A stretch of 64,000 nt of DNA from Competibacter_A sp002352125 (GTDB taxonomy: Bacteria > Pseudomonadota > Gammaproteobacteria > Competibacterales > Competibacteraceae), in assembly GCA_035441325.1 (NCBI GenBank), contig DAOROA010000021.1, positions 8,218 through 72,217 of the forward strand. The letters run 5' to 3'. A model generated the notes under the pieces. It made no database searches. It saw only the letters and a list, made by a program, of their open reading frames with translations, and was not told the origin of the DNA. Position numbers and translations under genes: made by a program. Positions 1-7,714 of the stretch are shown here, one piece after another. Each line of letters opens with the position of its first letter. The first letter of the stretch is position 1.

Positions 1-1
1 A

Positions 2-1924
2 GTGCGGGAGCCGCGCAGCGTGCTGTTCGGTTCCGGCGATGCGACACGGGAAACGGCCGTCGAAGGTTCCTCAGATTTGGTTCCCGCCGAAACCGTTTTT
101 CGTCGCGACGTGTTCGCTTTGGCGTTGCTGGTCTACCGGATGTTGATGGGCCAAAGCGCTTACGAAGCCAAGAGCCAAGTCGCGAACGCGATGCCGCGGC
201 CGCCTGGATTGACCGACGAAGCGTGGCGAGTATTGCGGCGCGGGCTGGCTTATCCGAGCGAACTGTGTCCGACCGATGCCGGCGAGCTGATGAGCGCTCT
301 GGAAACGGCGCAGCGGTCGACGAAAGAAACCGGTCGAAATCACCATTTCTTGAAACGAAACTGGGTGTCGGTGGCGGGATTAGGTTTGCTGGTCGCGCTA
401 GGGATTTATTGGTTGGCCGAGCGGTCCGGTCAGGAGACCGGATCGGGTCAGTCAACGCGAGCCGACATCCGGACTGCCGCGCGTCCCGGTTCGCTCCAGG
501 GGGCGGAGGAATCGCCGGACGGGGAGTTGACCGTGCTGTTGCAAGAAGCGGAGCGCGAAGCTGACTTGCGGGCTTTCGAGTCGGCCAAGCGCATGGATAC
601 GCTGGTGGCCTATCAGTTGTATTTGCAGCGCTGCCCGCGCTGCGGTTACAGGCAGGAAGCGCGCAGTGCGATCCAAAGCTTGCAGGCCGAGGAGAAGATC
701 AGCAGGCTCAAAGCCGATTTCGAAACCTTGGCGCGAGCGATGGAGCGGGAGAACCGCGATGATCGAGGCGACGAGGCGCTAAATCGCTTGAGCGATTTGG
801 CGCTGCTGGTGCCCGGTGATCCGTTCGTCGCCGCCGGGCGACGGCGCATTGCGCTCGATTGGGTGGCGCGGACGCGGGCGAGCATCAGCAAGGGCGATTT
901 GGCTGGTGCTCGGCAAGGATTGAAAAAAGCGGGCTCGATTCAGCCGGAACTGCCTGAATTGGCCGGTTTGGCCGCGACGCTACAGCAGGCCGAAGCCGCA
1001 GAGCGAGCCCGGGAGGTGGACGCCGATGAATTTGCCGCCGCCCGGCGCGCCAATACCCGCAAAGCCTACTGGAGCTATCTGGAGCATTGTGCTGCGACGT
1101 GCAACTACCGCGCTGAAGCGGAAGCCGCATTGGCTCGATTGGCGCCGGCTAATCCGGTGATGCGGGATCGCTTGAGCGACGGCTCCCAAGGTCCAGAGAT
1201 GGTGGCGATTCCGGCCGGTAGTTTTCTGATGGGTTCTCCGCCCCACGAAAAGGGCCGCTACAACGACGAGCAGCAGCATCCGGCGCGAATTGCCAAACCG
1301 TTCGCGATCGGTAAATACGAAGTGATGTTTTACGAGTACGACCGGTTTGCGGTAGCGACGGGTAAAGCGTTGCCCGACGACCAGGGTTGGGGGCGCGGTC
1401 GGCGACCGGTCATCAACGTCAGTTGGCTGGATGCCGAAGCCTACGTCGAATGGCTATCGCAGCAGACCGGTTACCGCTATCGCTTGCCGACCGAGGCGGA
1501 ATGGGAGTATGCGGCGCGCGCCGGGACCGCCGCCAGCCGTTATTGGGGAGACGATCCCAACCAGGGTTGTCCCTACGCCAACGCGGCCGACCTGGACGGT
1601 AAAAAAGTATTCGTGGGCTGGACAGCCGCCCAGTGTCGCGATGGGTATATTTATACGGCGCCGACCGGCGGTTACCGGGACAACGATTATGGCTTGTACG
1701 ACATGCTGGGCAACGTCCTGGAGTGGACCTGCTCGCTCTACGCGCAAGATTATCAGGCGCCGGCGCAAGATTGCGAAGAGCCGGCCGCGGATCGCCAGTT
1801 CGCGGTGCGAGGCGGATCGTGGAACGATGGGCCGCGCAACGTCCGTTCGGCGGAACGGCTGCGCAATCGACCCGACTTCCGGGATTATTTCCTAGGGTTT
1901 CGCGTGGTGCGAGAGTTGCCCTGA
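2..1924 (+). CDS. Ser/Thr kinase-like membrane protein with C-terminal FGE-sulfatase domain (5' end cut by window)
   Basis: The frame is open to the left edge, so the N-terminus lies outside the window. Residues 1-105 read like the end of a Hanks-type kinase C-lobe (RRDVFALALLVYRMLMG resembles the SDVFSLGVVLYEMLTG region). One membrane helix follows at about 121-140. The linker holds two copies of a module of the type T..AY..YL..C....YR.EA (about 200-225 and 350-378). Residues about 398-640 are an FGE-sulfatase/SUMF1 fold (IPAGSFLMGSP, INVSWLDAEAYVEWLS, RLPTEAEWEYAARAG, LGNVLEWT, RGGSWND, GFRVVRE). The active cysteine pair of true formylglycine-generating enzymes is absent from the C-terminal segment, so a binding or structural role is more likely than sulfatase activation. 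The protein is the partner in architecture of the kinase at 5666-7681, and the MCE operon starts 31 bases downstream. Catalytic residues of the kinase cannot be judged here. Confidence 0.8.
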   Translation: MREPRSVLFGSGDATRETAVEGSSDLVPAETVFRRDVFALALLVYRMLMGQSAYEAKSQVANAMPRPPGLTDEAWRVLRRGLAYPSELCPTDAGELMSALETAQRSTKETGRNHHFLKRNWVSVAGLGLLVALGIYWLAERSGQETGSGQSTRADIRTAARPGSLQGAEESPDGELTVLLQEAEREADLRAFESAKRMDTLVAYQLYLQRCPRCGYRQEARSAIQSLQAEEKISRLKADFETLARAMERENRDDRGDEALNRLSDLALLVPGDPFVAAGRRRIALDWVARTRASISKGDLAGARQGLKKAGSIQPELPELAGLAATLQQAEAAERAREVDADEFAAARRANTRKAYWSYLEHCAATCNYRAEAEAALARLAPANPVMRDRLSDGSQGPEMVAIPAGSFLMGSPPHEKGRYNDEQQHPARIAKPFAIGKYEVMFYEYDRFAVATGKALPDDQGWGRGRRPVINVSWLDAEAYVEWLSQQTGYRYRLPTEAEWEYAARAGTAASRYWGDDPNQGCPYANAADLDGKKVFVGWTAAQCRDGYIYTAPTGGYRDNDYGLYDMLGNVLEWTCSLYAQDYQAPAQDCEEPAADRQFAVRGGSWNDGPRNVRSAERLRNRPDFRDYFLGFRVVRELP

Positions 1925-1955
1925 AACGTCTCGGATCTTGCCGGAGCAAACGGTC

Positions 1956-2759
1956 ATGAAAGCGGCCGTACTGGCGTGGTTCTGGCACGGGATAGAGAAG
2001 CTGGGGCTGATTGCAACCAAACCGGCAAGCCGTTTGCTGGAAGAACTGGATTTTCTCGCCATCGTGCTAGCGAGCGCTGGGCTGGTCGGGCGAGGGCAGT
2101 GGCGCTTTCTGGTCAGGCACACCCTGCAACAGATTTATTTCACGGCGGTGCAGCGGGCGTACATGTTCACTGTCGTCGGCTTGATTATCGGCGCTTTGAT
2201 GGCGTTTCCGCTGATCGTGTTCCGCATCCACGATCCCCAGCTTTTGGGGCGCATCATGCACATCATGATGTACCACCAGCTCGATCCAATTCTGGCCGCG
2301 CTGTTCGTAGCCGGACTGTCGGGCTCCGCCATTACCGCCGAACTGGGCGAACTCCGGGCGAACCAGGCCATCGAGCATTTGGCCGCGATGGGGATCGATC
2401 CTTACGGTTTTTTCGTGCTGCCCCGCCTGCTTGGCATGGTGCTGTCGCTGTTGCTCCTGACCTGCTGGCTGAACGTCGGGGTGACGGTCGGCGCGGCGGC
2501 AATGTTGAATCTTTACCAGAACATACCGTTCGCGGCTTTTTTGAGAGTCTGCGCTGCGGGATTGACTCGCGCGTCGTTGTTGCTGACGGCCGGGATGGTG
2601 GTCGCGCAGGCGATCCATATCATTCTGGTGCAGACCATGCACGCCTTTCGGGTTAGAGCCTACGTGGACGTGCCGCGAGCGTTGCCCGGCGCTTTCGCGC
2701 AGTCGTTTATCGGTTGTTTGGTCGTCGGTTTGTTGTTTTCCCTGATTCGCTATGGCTGA
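1956..2759 (+). CDS. MlaE-family ABC transporter permease (MCE system)
   Basis: This is a 267-residue polytopic membrane protein of the MlaE/DUF140 family, the inner-membrane permease of MCE lipid transporters that move phospholipid between the two membranes. The family hallmark ITAELGELR...IEHLAAMGIDPYGFFVLPRLLGM is clear, with several hydrophobic helices around it. I chose the ATG at 1956 because GGAG at 1943-1946 is well placed; a TTG at 1938 is also in frame. The stop overlaps the next gene by 8 bases, indicating translational coupling to the ATPase-like gene. Substrate cannot be read from the sequence. Assignment to the family is firm; whether it is an MlaE orthologue or a paralogous MCE permease is open. 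Confidence 0.85.
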   Translation: MKAAVLAWFWHGIEKLGLIATKPASRLLEELDFLAIVLASAGLVGRGQWRFLVRHTLQQIYFTAVQRAYMFTVVGLIIGALMAFPLIVFRIHDPQLLGRIMHIMMYHQLDPILAALFVAGLSGSAITAELGELRANQAIEHLAAMGIDPYGFFVLPRLLGMVLSLLLLTCWLNVGVTVGAAAMLNLYQNIPFAAFLRVCAAGLTRASLLLTAGMVVAQAIHIILVQTMHAFRVRAYVDVPRALPGAFAQSFIGCLVVGLLFSLIRYG

Positions 2760-3489
2760 AGTGCCGCTGCGATTGCGGGATTTGGTTCTGGACGTGCGGC
2801 CGGTCCCGGCACCGTTCGATTTTTGCGCTTTGCCCGGCGAACTCTGGATGCTGGTCGGCGCGGTGAATTCGGGGCGGCGGGAACTGATCAGGACGATCGC
2901 CGGTTTGTCTGGCCCAAGATCGGGCCGTGTCGAGCTGTTCGGCCGAGACGTGGCGCGGCTGTGGCCGCGCGCCCGGGCGAAGCTGCGCAGCCAACTGGGC
3001 GTGGTACTGGAACAGGCCGGTTTGGTGCCGGCCTGGAGCGTGTTCGAAAACCTGTCGCTGTTGATCCGCTATCACGATTTGGTGCCGGCCGGCGATATCG
3101 AAGGGTATGTGGTGGATTTCGTGGAGTCCTGCCGGTTGCCCCGGACGATCCTGGGCCGACTCGCTGGCGAACTGACGCCGCTGGAGAGCGATTGGGTCGG
3201 ATTGCTGCGAGCGTTGATCGTCAAGCCGAAGCTGTTTCTGTTTAGCGCCTATCTGCCACAGGAAACCTTGGCGGCGGGTTATAGCGCGAGAACGTTTTTC
3301 GAGGATGTCATCCGGCCGATGAACATGACGATACTGGTCGATGCGGGTCCGCAAGCCCTACCGATAGAACCGGAGACGCGCTTGCTGGTGATGGAGCGAG
3401 GAACGATGCTGGCGGCGGGCCCGGCGAGAGAGCTAGCCGACCATTCGGACGCTTTGGTGAGGCGCCATTCGTATGTCGGTCGCGCTTGA
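2752..3489 (+). CDS. MlaF-like ABC subunit with degenerate ATPase motifs (probable pseudo-ATPase)
   Basis: Length (245 aa), position between MlaE-like and MlaD-like genes, and the overall pattern match the MlaF ATPase. Every catalytic motif is altered. Walker A reads GAVNSGRRE, with Lys replaced by Arg and the Ser/Thr lost. The signature reads LAGEL in place of LSGGQ. Walker B reads KLFLFSAYLP, where the Asp and catalytic Glu of the FDEP box are Ser and Ala. The H-loop region reads ILVDAGPQ without the His. The Q-loop area (VVLEQAGLVPAWSVFENLSL) is well kept. The reading frame is intact and overlaps both neighbours (8 and 17 bases), so the gene is under coding constraint. I infer a structural or regulatory subunit that cannot hydrolyse ATP, or that needs a second ATPase encoded elsewhere. 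Confidence 0.8.
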   Translation: MAEVPLRLRDLVLDVRPVPAPFDFCALPGELWMLVGAVNSGRRELIRTIAGLSGPRSGRVELFGRDVARLWPRARAKLRSQLGVVLEQAGLVPAWSVFENLSLLIRYHDLVPAGDIEGYVVDFVESCRLPRTILGRLAGELTPLESDWVGLLRALIVKPKLFLFSAYLPQETLAAGYSARTFFEDVIRPMNMTILVDAGPQALPIEPETRLLVMERGTMLAAGPARELADHSDALVRRHSYVGRA

Positions 3490-4600
3490 AACCGCCATTG
3501 GCGCTCGCTATCGGCATTATCGGCGGGCGGTGGGGTTGTTGATGTTGGCGACCTTGGGCATGTTGTTCGCCATCGCGTGGATGGCCAACCACCAAGCCGG
3601 TTTTTTCAGCCGGACGTACCGTTTGCAGGGCTTTCTCGACAACGTCCGAAACATCCAGAGAACCACGCCGGTCACGCTTGCGGGGTTGAAGATCGGCGAA
3701 GTGGGCAACCTCTCGATCACCGACTTCAACCGGATTCGGATCGAGCTAGTGCTCGATAAGGAATACCAAACGCGAATCCGCGAAGATTCGTCCGCTCTGG
3801 TTCGAACCGACCTGCTGGGAAATGCGCGCATCGAAATCGGCATGGGTGCTGCCGAACGGCCGATGCTGGCCGACGGAGCGGATATTGCCATTCAGCGCGC
3901 CCCCGATTTGGACGTACTGGTGCGACAGGCTCAAGAACAGTTGACCCAACTGGCTCTCGTTTTGGCCAACGTCGGGACGATCACCGAGGAATTGCGCAAA
4001 CCCGATGGTCCGTTGTTGGGCGCGTTGACCGCGTTCGCCCAAATTACCCGGGACTTCTCCGGCAAACTGTCAGGTTATCTGGATCGAATCGACGTCGTCC
4101 TGGGCGACGCGGCCGAGATCGGCGGCCAACTGAAACCGCTGCTGCGCGATCTGGCGCAGGTCATCCAGGAAGCGAGCCGGTCGGCCGCCGATCTGGCTGA
4201 AGTGAGCGCGCGCGTTCGTCGAGGCCGGGGGGTGCTGGGCGGAATGACCGACAGCGATAATCCGCTCTCTCGCGACATTCTGGCCAGCGCGCGGAAACTG
4301 CGGTCGGTCTTGGCGAGCATGGAAAAATTGGCCGATCAACTGCCGCGCTACGGGCAGCGAGTCGAACAAATTTTGCACCAGACCGAGCAGATAACGGCCA
4401 AATTGGCCGAAGCCAGCACGCAAGTGCCCGGATTGGTCGACAAAAGCCGGCTGGTGGCGGAAGACGTAGACGAGATGGTCGTCGGAATCAGGCAGAGCGC
4501 CTTGCTTCGCGCTTTAAACCCGGCCGAACCGCTGCATCGGCCGCTACTCGAAGCACCCCGCGATTTCGGAAAGCCAGTTCCCGCCGCACCGTCGCGCTGA
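3473..4600 (+). CDS. MlaD-like MCE-domain protein
   Basis: This is a 375-residue membrane-anchored periplasmic protein. One N-terminal helix (about 19-40) is followed by an MCE domain (about 47-125: GFLDNVRNIQRTTPVTLAGLKIGEVGNL is typical of MlaD/Mce proteins). A long helical region with repeated leucine-rich segments runs from about 130 to 345. MCE proteins form hexameric rings that carry lipid between membranes. The C-terminal helical part is longer than in E. coli MlaD (about 180 aa) and more like PqiB/Mce proteins with a helical needle, although only one MCE domain is present. The start overlaps the previous gene by 17 bases. No MlaC or MlaB homologue is in the cluster; the next gene is a TPR lipoprotein. 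Confidence 0.85.
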   Translation: MSVALETAIGARYRHYRRAVGLLMLATLGMLFAIAWMANHQAGFFSRTYRLQGFLDNVRNIQRTTPVTLAGLKIGEVGNLSITDFNRIRIELVLDKEYQTRIREDSSALVRTDLLGNARIEIGMGAAERPMLADGADIAIQRAPDLDVLVRQAQEQLTQLALVLANVGTITEELRKPDGPLLGALTAFAQITRDFSGKLSGYLDRIDVVLGDAAEIGGQLKPLLRDLAQVIQEASRSAADLAEVSARVRRGRGVLGGMTDSDNPLSRDILASARKLRSVLASMEKLADQLPRYGQRVEQILHQTEQITAKLAEASTQVPGLVDKSRLVAEDVDEMVVGIRQSALLRALNPAEPLHRPLLEAPRDFGKPVPAAPSR

Positions 4601-4646
4601 ACGGCTGAGCGTTGCGAGGAAATCACGGCGGATCGAAGCGAACATC

Positions 4647-5552
4647 ATGGCGCGAAAGAACGGGTGTATCGCGGCGCTGATCCTTTGCGGGATGCTGCTG
4701 GGCGGGGCAGGGTGCGGCGGTCCAGCATCGACGCCTTTGCAAGCGCAATATCGGCGCGAAGAAGAGCGTGCGCTGCGCTATCATGCAAAAGGCGAGCTAC
4801 CGCAAGCTTTACAAGCATTTCGAGATAGCTTGCGTTGGGCCGAACTTGCCGATGATCGTCCTGCGATTATGGTGCAATCCTTGCAAATCGGAACTGTCGC
4901 GCTAGCGCTCGGCGAGTGGTCCGTGGCGGAGCAAAGTTTTTGGCGAGCAGAGCGAATGGCCGCCGAGATAAAAGCCTCCGAAGGCGTGTTGCAAGCGCGG
5001 CTAGGCTTTGCCCGAGCCAGCCTGATGCGCGGCCGGCTCGACGTGGCCCGGGAAGCGTTTGCCAAGGCGTTGGTCGAAGGGCGCGAACGGGGGGATGAAG
5101 TCGCTGCGCTGGTGGCATTGAATGGGTTGGGGTTGGCGCAAAAGGGATTGGGGCAGCCGGAGGAGGCAGGTCAGCTTTTGAGCGAGGCCGAAACGCTGGC
5201 CCGTGCTCGTGGCGATAAGCGGTTGTTGGCGGCAACGCTCGCCAATCGAGGCGATCTGGCGTTGCGGATCGACGGTCCAGGCCGGGCGGAGCCCTATCTT
5301 GCAGAAGCGATCCAACTGGATCGCGAAACGGAAAATTTACCCGGCTTGACGCACGATCTGATTCTGTTGGCGCAGGTGCGCGAGCAGCGAAACGACCTGT
5401 CGAGTGCGCTGGAGCTGTACCGGCGGGCTTTGGCGATCGCCCAACATACCGGCCAACACGACCCAGCCCGGCAGTGTCGCCGCGCAATCGAGCGTTTGGA
5501 GCACGAATCTGGTGTGCCTTTGCAACAAGGACAGGTAAAATCGATACAATAA
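4647..5552 (+). CDS. TPR-repeat lipoprotein
   Basis: The 301-residue product begins with a lipoprotein signal peptide; the lipobox LGGAGC puts the lipidated Cys at residue 23. The rest is alpha-helical with at least five tetratricopeptide repeats of 34-40 residues (for example ALVALNGLGLAQKGLGQPEEA and SSALELYRRALAIAQHTGQ). It lies 46 bases after the MCE gene on the same strand. In position it replaces the lipoprotein (such as PqiC or MlaA) that accompanies many MCE systems, so a role as a scaffold at a membrane is a reasonable guess. No catalytic residues are apparent and no specific family is recognised. Confidence 0.75.
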   Translation: MARKNGCIAALILCGMLLGGAGCGGPASTPLQAQYRREEERALRYHAKGELPQALQAFRDSLRWAELADDRPAIMVQSLQIGTVALALGEWSVAEQSFWRAERMAAEIKASEGVLQARLGFARASLMRGRLDVAREAFAKALVEGRERGDEVAALVALNGLGLAQKGLGQPEEAGQLLSEAETLARARGDKRLLAATLANRGDLALRIDGPGRAEPYLAEAIQLDRETENLPGLTHDLILLAQVREQRNDLSSALELYRRALAIAQHTGQHDPARQCRRAIERLEHESGVPLQQGQVKSIQ

Positions 5553-5665
5553 ACAACCGGCCGGCTTCGACAAATTTGCCGGTCGATTTTCGGAATGCTC
5601 GGAATAATCGCGCAGCCTTTGCCGGCGGTGCCAAACGGCGCCCACCGATATCATCATAGGACGCC

Positions 5666-7681
5666 ATGACCAAGAAATCCAACACGCTGCCCATCGGTTA
5701 TCGCCTGCATCATTACCGCATCGAGGCGGTGTTGGGCGCGGGCGGGTTCGGGATTACTTACAAGGCTGTGCATGAGGCGTTGCAAAGCCGGGCGGCCATC
5801 AAGGAGTATTTTCCGGTCGAGTGGTCCTATCGGGATCGCGACGATGTCAACGTGCTAGCCAACACGCAAGGCACGCTGCCGACTTCCGAGGCCGGCGAAG
5901 AAGCGTGCTACACCTGGGGACTGGAACGATTTCTTTACGAAGCCCGGGTGTTGGCGCAGGTCAGCCATCCTGGCGTGGTGCGGGTGAAAGATTTTTTCGA
6001 GGCGAACGGTACCGCCTACATCGTTATGGATTACGAGGATGGCGAACCGCTCAGCCAAGTGCTCCAGCGGGAGAAGACCTTGTCCGAGGAGCGCATTCGC
6101 CGCTTGCTCGACGACGCACTGCCGGCTTTGGAAGCCGTGCATACCTTGGGTTATTTGCATCGCGATTTGAAGCCTGCCAATCTTTACTGCCGCTCCGATG
6201 GCCGAACCATTTTGATCGATTTCGGTGCGGCTCGCCAAGCCTTGAGCCAGCGCAGCAAGAATATCACCAGCGTGTTTACGGTCGGTTACTCGCCGATCGA
6301 GCAGTATCTGGTCGAAAGCAAGGGCTATGGACCTTGGACCGACATTTATGCCGTGGGTGCGGTGCTTTACCATTGCGTGACCGGCAAGCAACCCGTCGAG
6401 GCGCCGCAGCGAGTTCTCGACGATCCGTTGATACCGGCCGTGGAAGCGGCGGCGGGACGATATAGTCCGGCGTTGTTGCGAGCCATCGATCAGGCCATGG
6501 CGATCCGCCCCGAAAGACGGTTCCAGACCATTGCCAAAATGCGGGCGGCTCTGGAGGCCCCTCCGCCCGAAGACGACGGCCACACCGTCAAGCTGGAATT
6601 GCCGCTGCGCCAGGATCTGCATCGGAGCGGCGAAAAACCACACTTGGCCGGCGGCGAGCCAGGGGGGGCTCGACGGCCGGAATCTCCCGAAACCGCCAAG
6701 AAATCTTGGCGGCTCGACTGGCGTTGGGGAGCCGGTCTCCTGATGCTGGCGGCCGTGGCATTCGGAATAGCCAAGATCCCGTCGTGCTCGATCGAGAGAC
6801 CCGCTCCACCGCCCGTTTCTCCGCCCGTTTCTCCGCCCGTTTCTCCGCCCGTTTCTCCACCCATCGCTCCACCGATCAAGCCGAAACCGAGCGGGCCTCC
6901 CGCCAATCCTCAGGCCGGCCAAAGCTACACCGATCCGTCGGTCGGTATGGAATTCGTCTGGGTGCGATCGGGATGCTTTGTCATGGGTAGCCCGGAAACG
7001 GAAAGGGATCGCAGCGCGAACGAAATACCGCATCGGACGTGTCTGCAAGGGTTCTGGATGGGCAAGTACGAAGTGACGAATGCCCAGTATCGCCAGTTCG
7101 ATGCCAACCACGACAGCGGCAGCTACGAGTCTTACGGATTGAACGACGCCGAGCAGCCGGTGGTGCGCGTAAGCTGGCAAGAAGCGGTCGCTTACGCGGA
7201 CTGGCTGTCTGGCAAGACCAGTTTGCGGTTCCGTTTGCCAACCGAAGCGGAATGGGAATATGCGGCGCGAGCCGACAAGACCAATTCCCGCTATTGGGGC
7301 GACGATTCGAACCAGGCGTGCCACTACGCCAACATCTACGACAAAACCGCCCAAAAAGCCAAGCCGTTCAATTGGGCTAACTATCCTTGCGAGGATGGCC
7401 AAGTCGTGGTAGCGCCGGTCGGGCGATACGCGGCCAACGCGTTCGGCTTGTACGACATGCTGGGCAACGTTGCGGAATGGACTTGCTCCGAGTACGACAA
7501 CGCCTATACGGGCGGCGAAACCCGGTGCGCGGATCGAAACATGGCGACGAGTGGTCGCCGGGTACTGCGCGGTGGTTCTTGGTCCGATTATCCAGGCTTG
7601 GTACGGTTCGCCTATCGGTTCCCGGCTGCGCCGGAGTATCGAAAATTCGACTTGGGATTTCGTTTGGTGCTGGAACCGTGA
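5666..7681 (+). CDS. Transmembrane Ser/Thr protein kinase with FGE-sulfatase domain
   Basis: This is a full-length 671-residue protein. The kinase domain spans about 12-290, with glycine loop GAGGFGITYKA (24-34), AIKEY Lys46, HRDLKPAN (Asp167) and DFGAAR (Asp185), all intact, so it should be active. A basic/proline linker leads to one membrane helix (354-372) and then a (PPVS)n spacer encoded by a perfect 12-bp tandem repeat. Residues 425-671 are an FGE-sulfatase/SUMF1 domain (SGCFVMGSP, VRVSWQEAVAYADWLS, RLPTEAEWEYAARA, LGNVAEWTC, RGGSWSD, GFRLVLEP), predicted periplasmic. As in the protein at 2-1924, the FGE catalytic Cys residues of the C-terminal region are missing. It probably senses an envelope ligand and signals inward, by analogy with other FGE kinases. 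The MCE transporter genes precede it and the PEGA protein follows. Confidence 0.9.
   Translation: MTKKSNTLPIGYRLHHYRIEAVLGAGGFGITYKAVHEALQSRAAIKEYFPVEWSYRDRDDVNVLANTQGTLPTSEAGEEACYTWGLERFLYEARVLAQVSHPGVVRVKDFFEANGTAYIVMDYEDGEPLSQVLQREKTLSEERIRRLLDDALPALEAVHTLGYLHRDLKPANLYCRSDGRTILIDFGAARQALSQRSKNITSVFTVGYSPIEQYLVESKGYGPWTDIYAVGAVLYHCVTGKQPVEAPQRVLDDPLIPAVEAAAGRYSPALLRAIDQAMAIRPERRFQTIAKMRAALEAPPPEDDGHTVKLELPLRQDLHRSGEKPHLAGGEPGGARRPESPETAKKSWRLDWRWGAGLLMLAAVAFGIAKIPSCSIERPAPPPVSPPVSPPVSPPVSPPIAPPIKPKPSGPPANPQAGQSYTDPSVGMEFVWVRSGCFVMGSPETERDRSANEIPHRTCLQGFWMGKYEVTNAQYRQFDANHDSGSYESYGLNDAEQPVVRVSWQEAVAYADWLSGKTSLRFRLPTEAEWEYAARADKTNSRYWGDDSNQACHYANIYDKTAQKAKPFNWANYPCEDGQVVVAPVGRYAANAFGLYDMLGNVAEWTCSEYDNAYTGGETRCADRNMATSGRRVLRGGSWSDYPGLVRFAYRFPAAPEYRKFDLGFRLVLEP
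6811..6858 (+). repeat. 12-bp tandem repeat, four perfect copies, encoding (PPVS)n
   Basis: The unit gcccgtttctcc is repeated four times without a mismatch, and a degenerate fifth copy (acccatcgctcc) follows. It encodes the flexible proline-rich spacer between the membrane helix and the FGE domain of the kinase. Perfect copies suggest recent slippage, and copy number may vary between strains without breaking the frame. Confidence 0.9.
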
Positions 7682-7714
7682 ACGGATGCGCGACGAGTGA
7701 CGAGTGAAACCGGT

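Noticed and set aside
1419..1988. Minus-strand frame over the first FGE domain
   Set aside because: Antisense shadow of a conserved FGE-sulfatase domain.
5855..7402. Long open frame (515 codons) on the minus strand across the FGE kinase
   Set aside because: It is antisense to a kinase with all its motifs. Long antisense frames are expected in GC-rich coding DNA, and the translation has no family resemblance.
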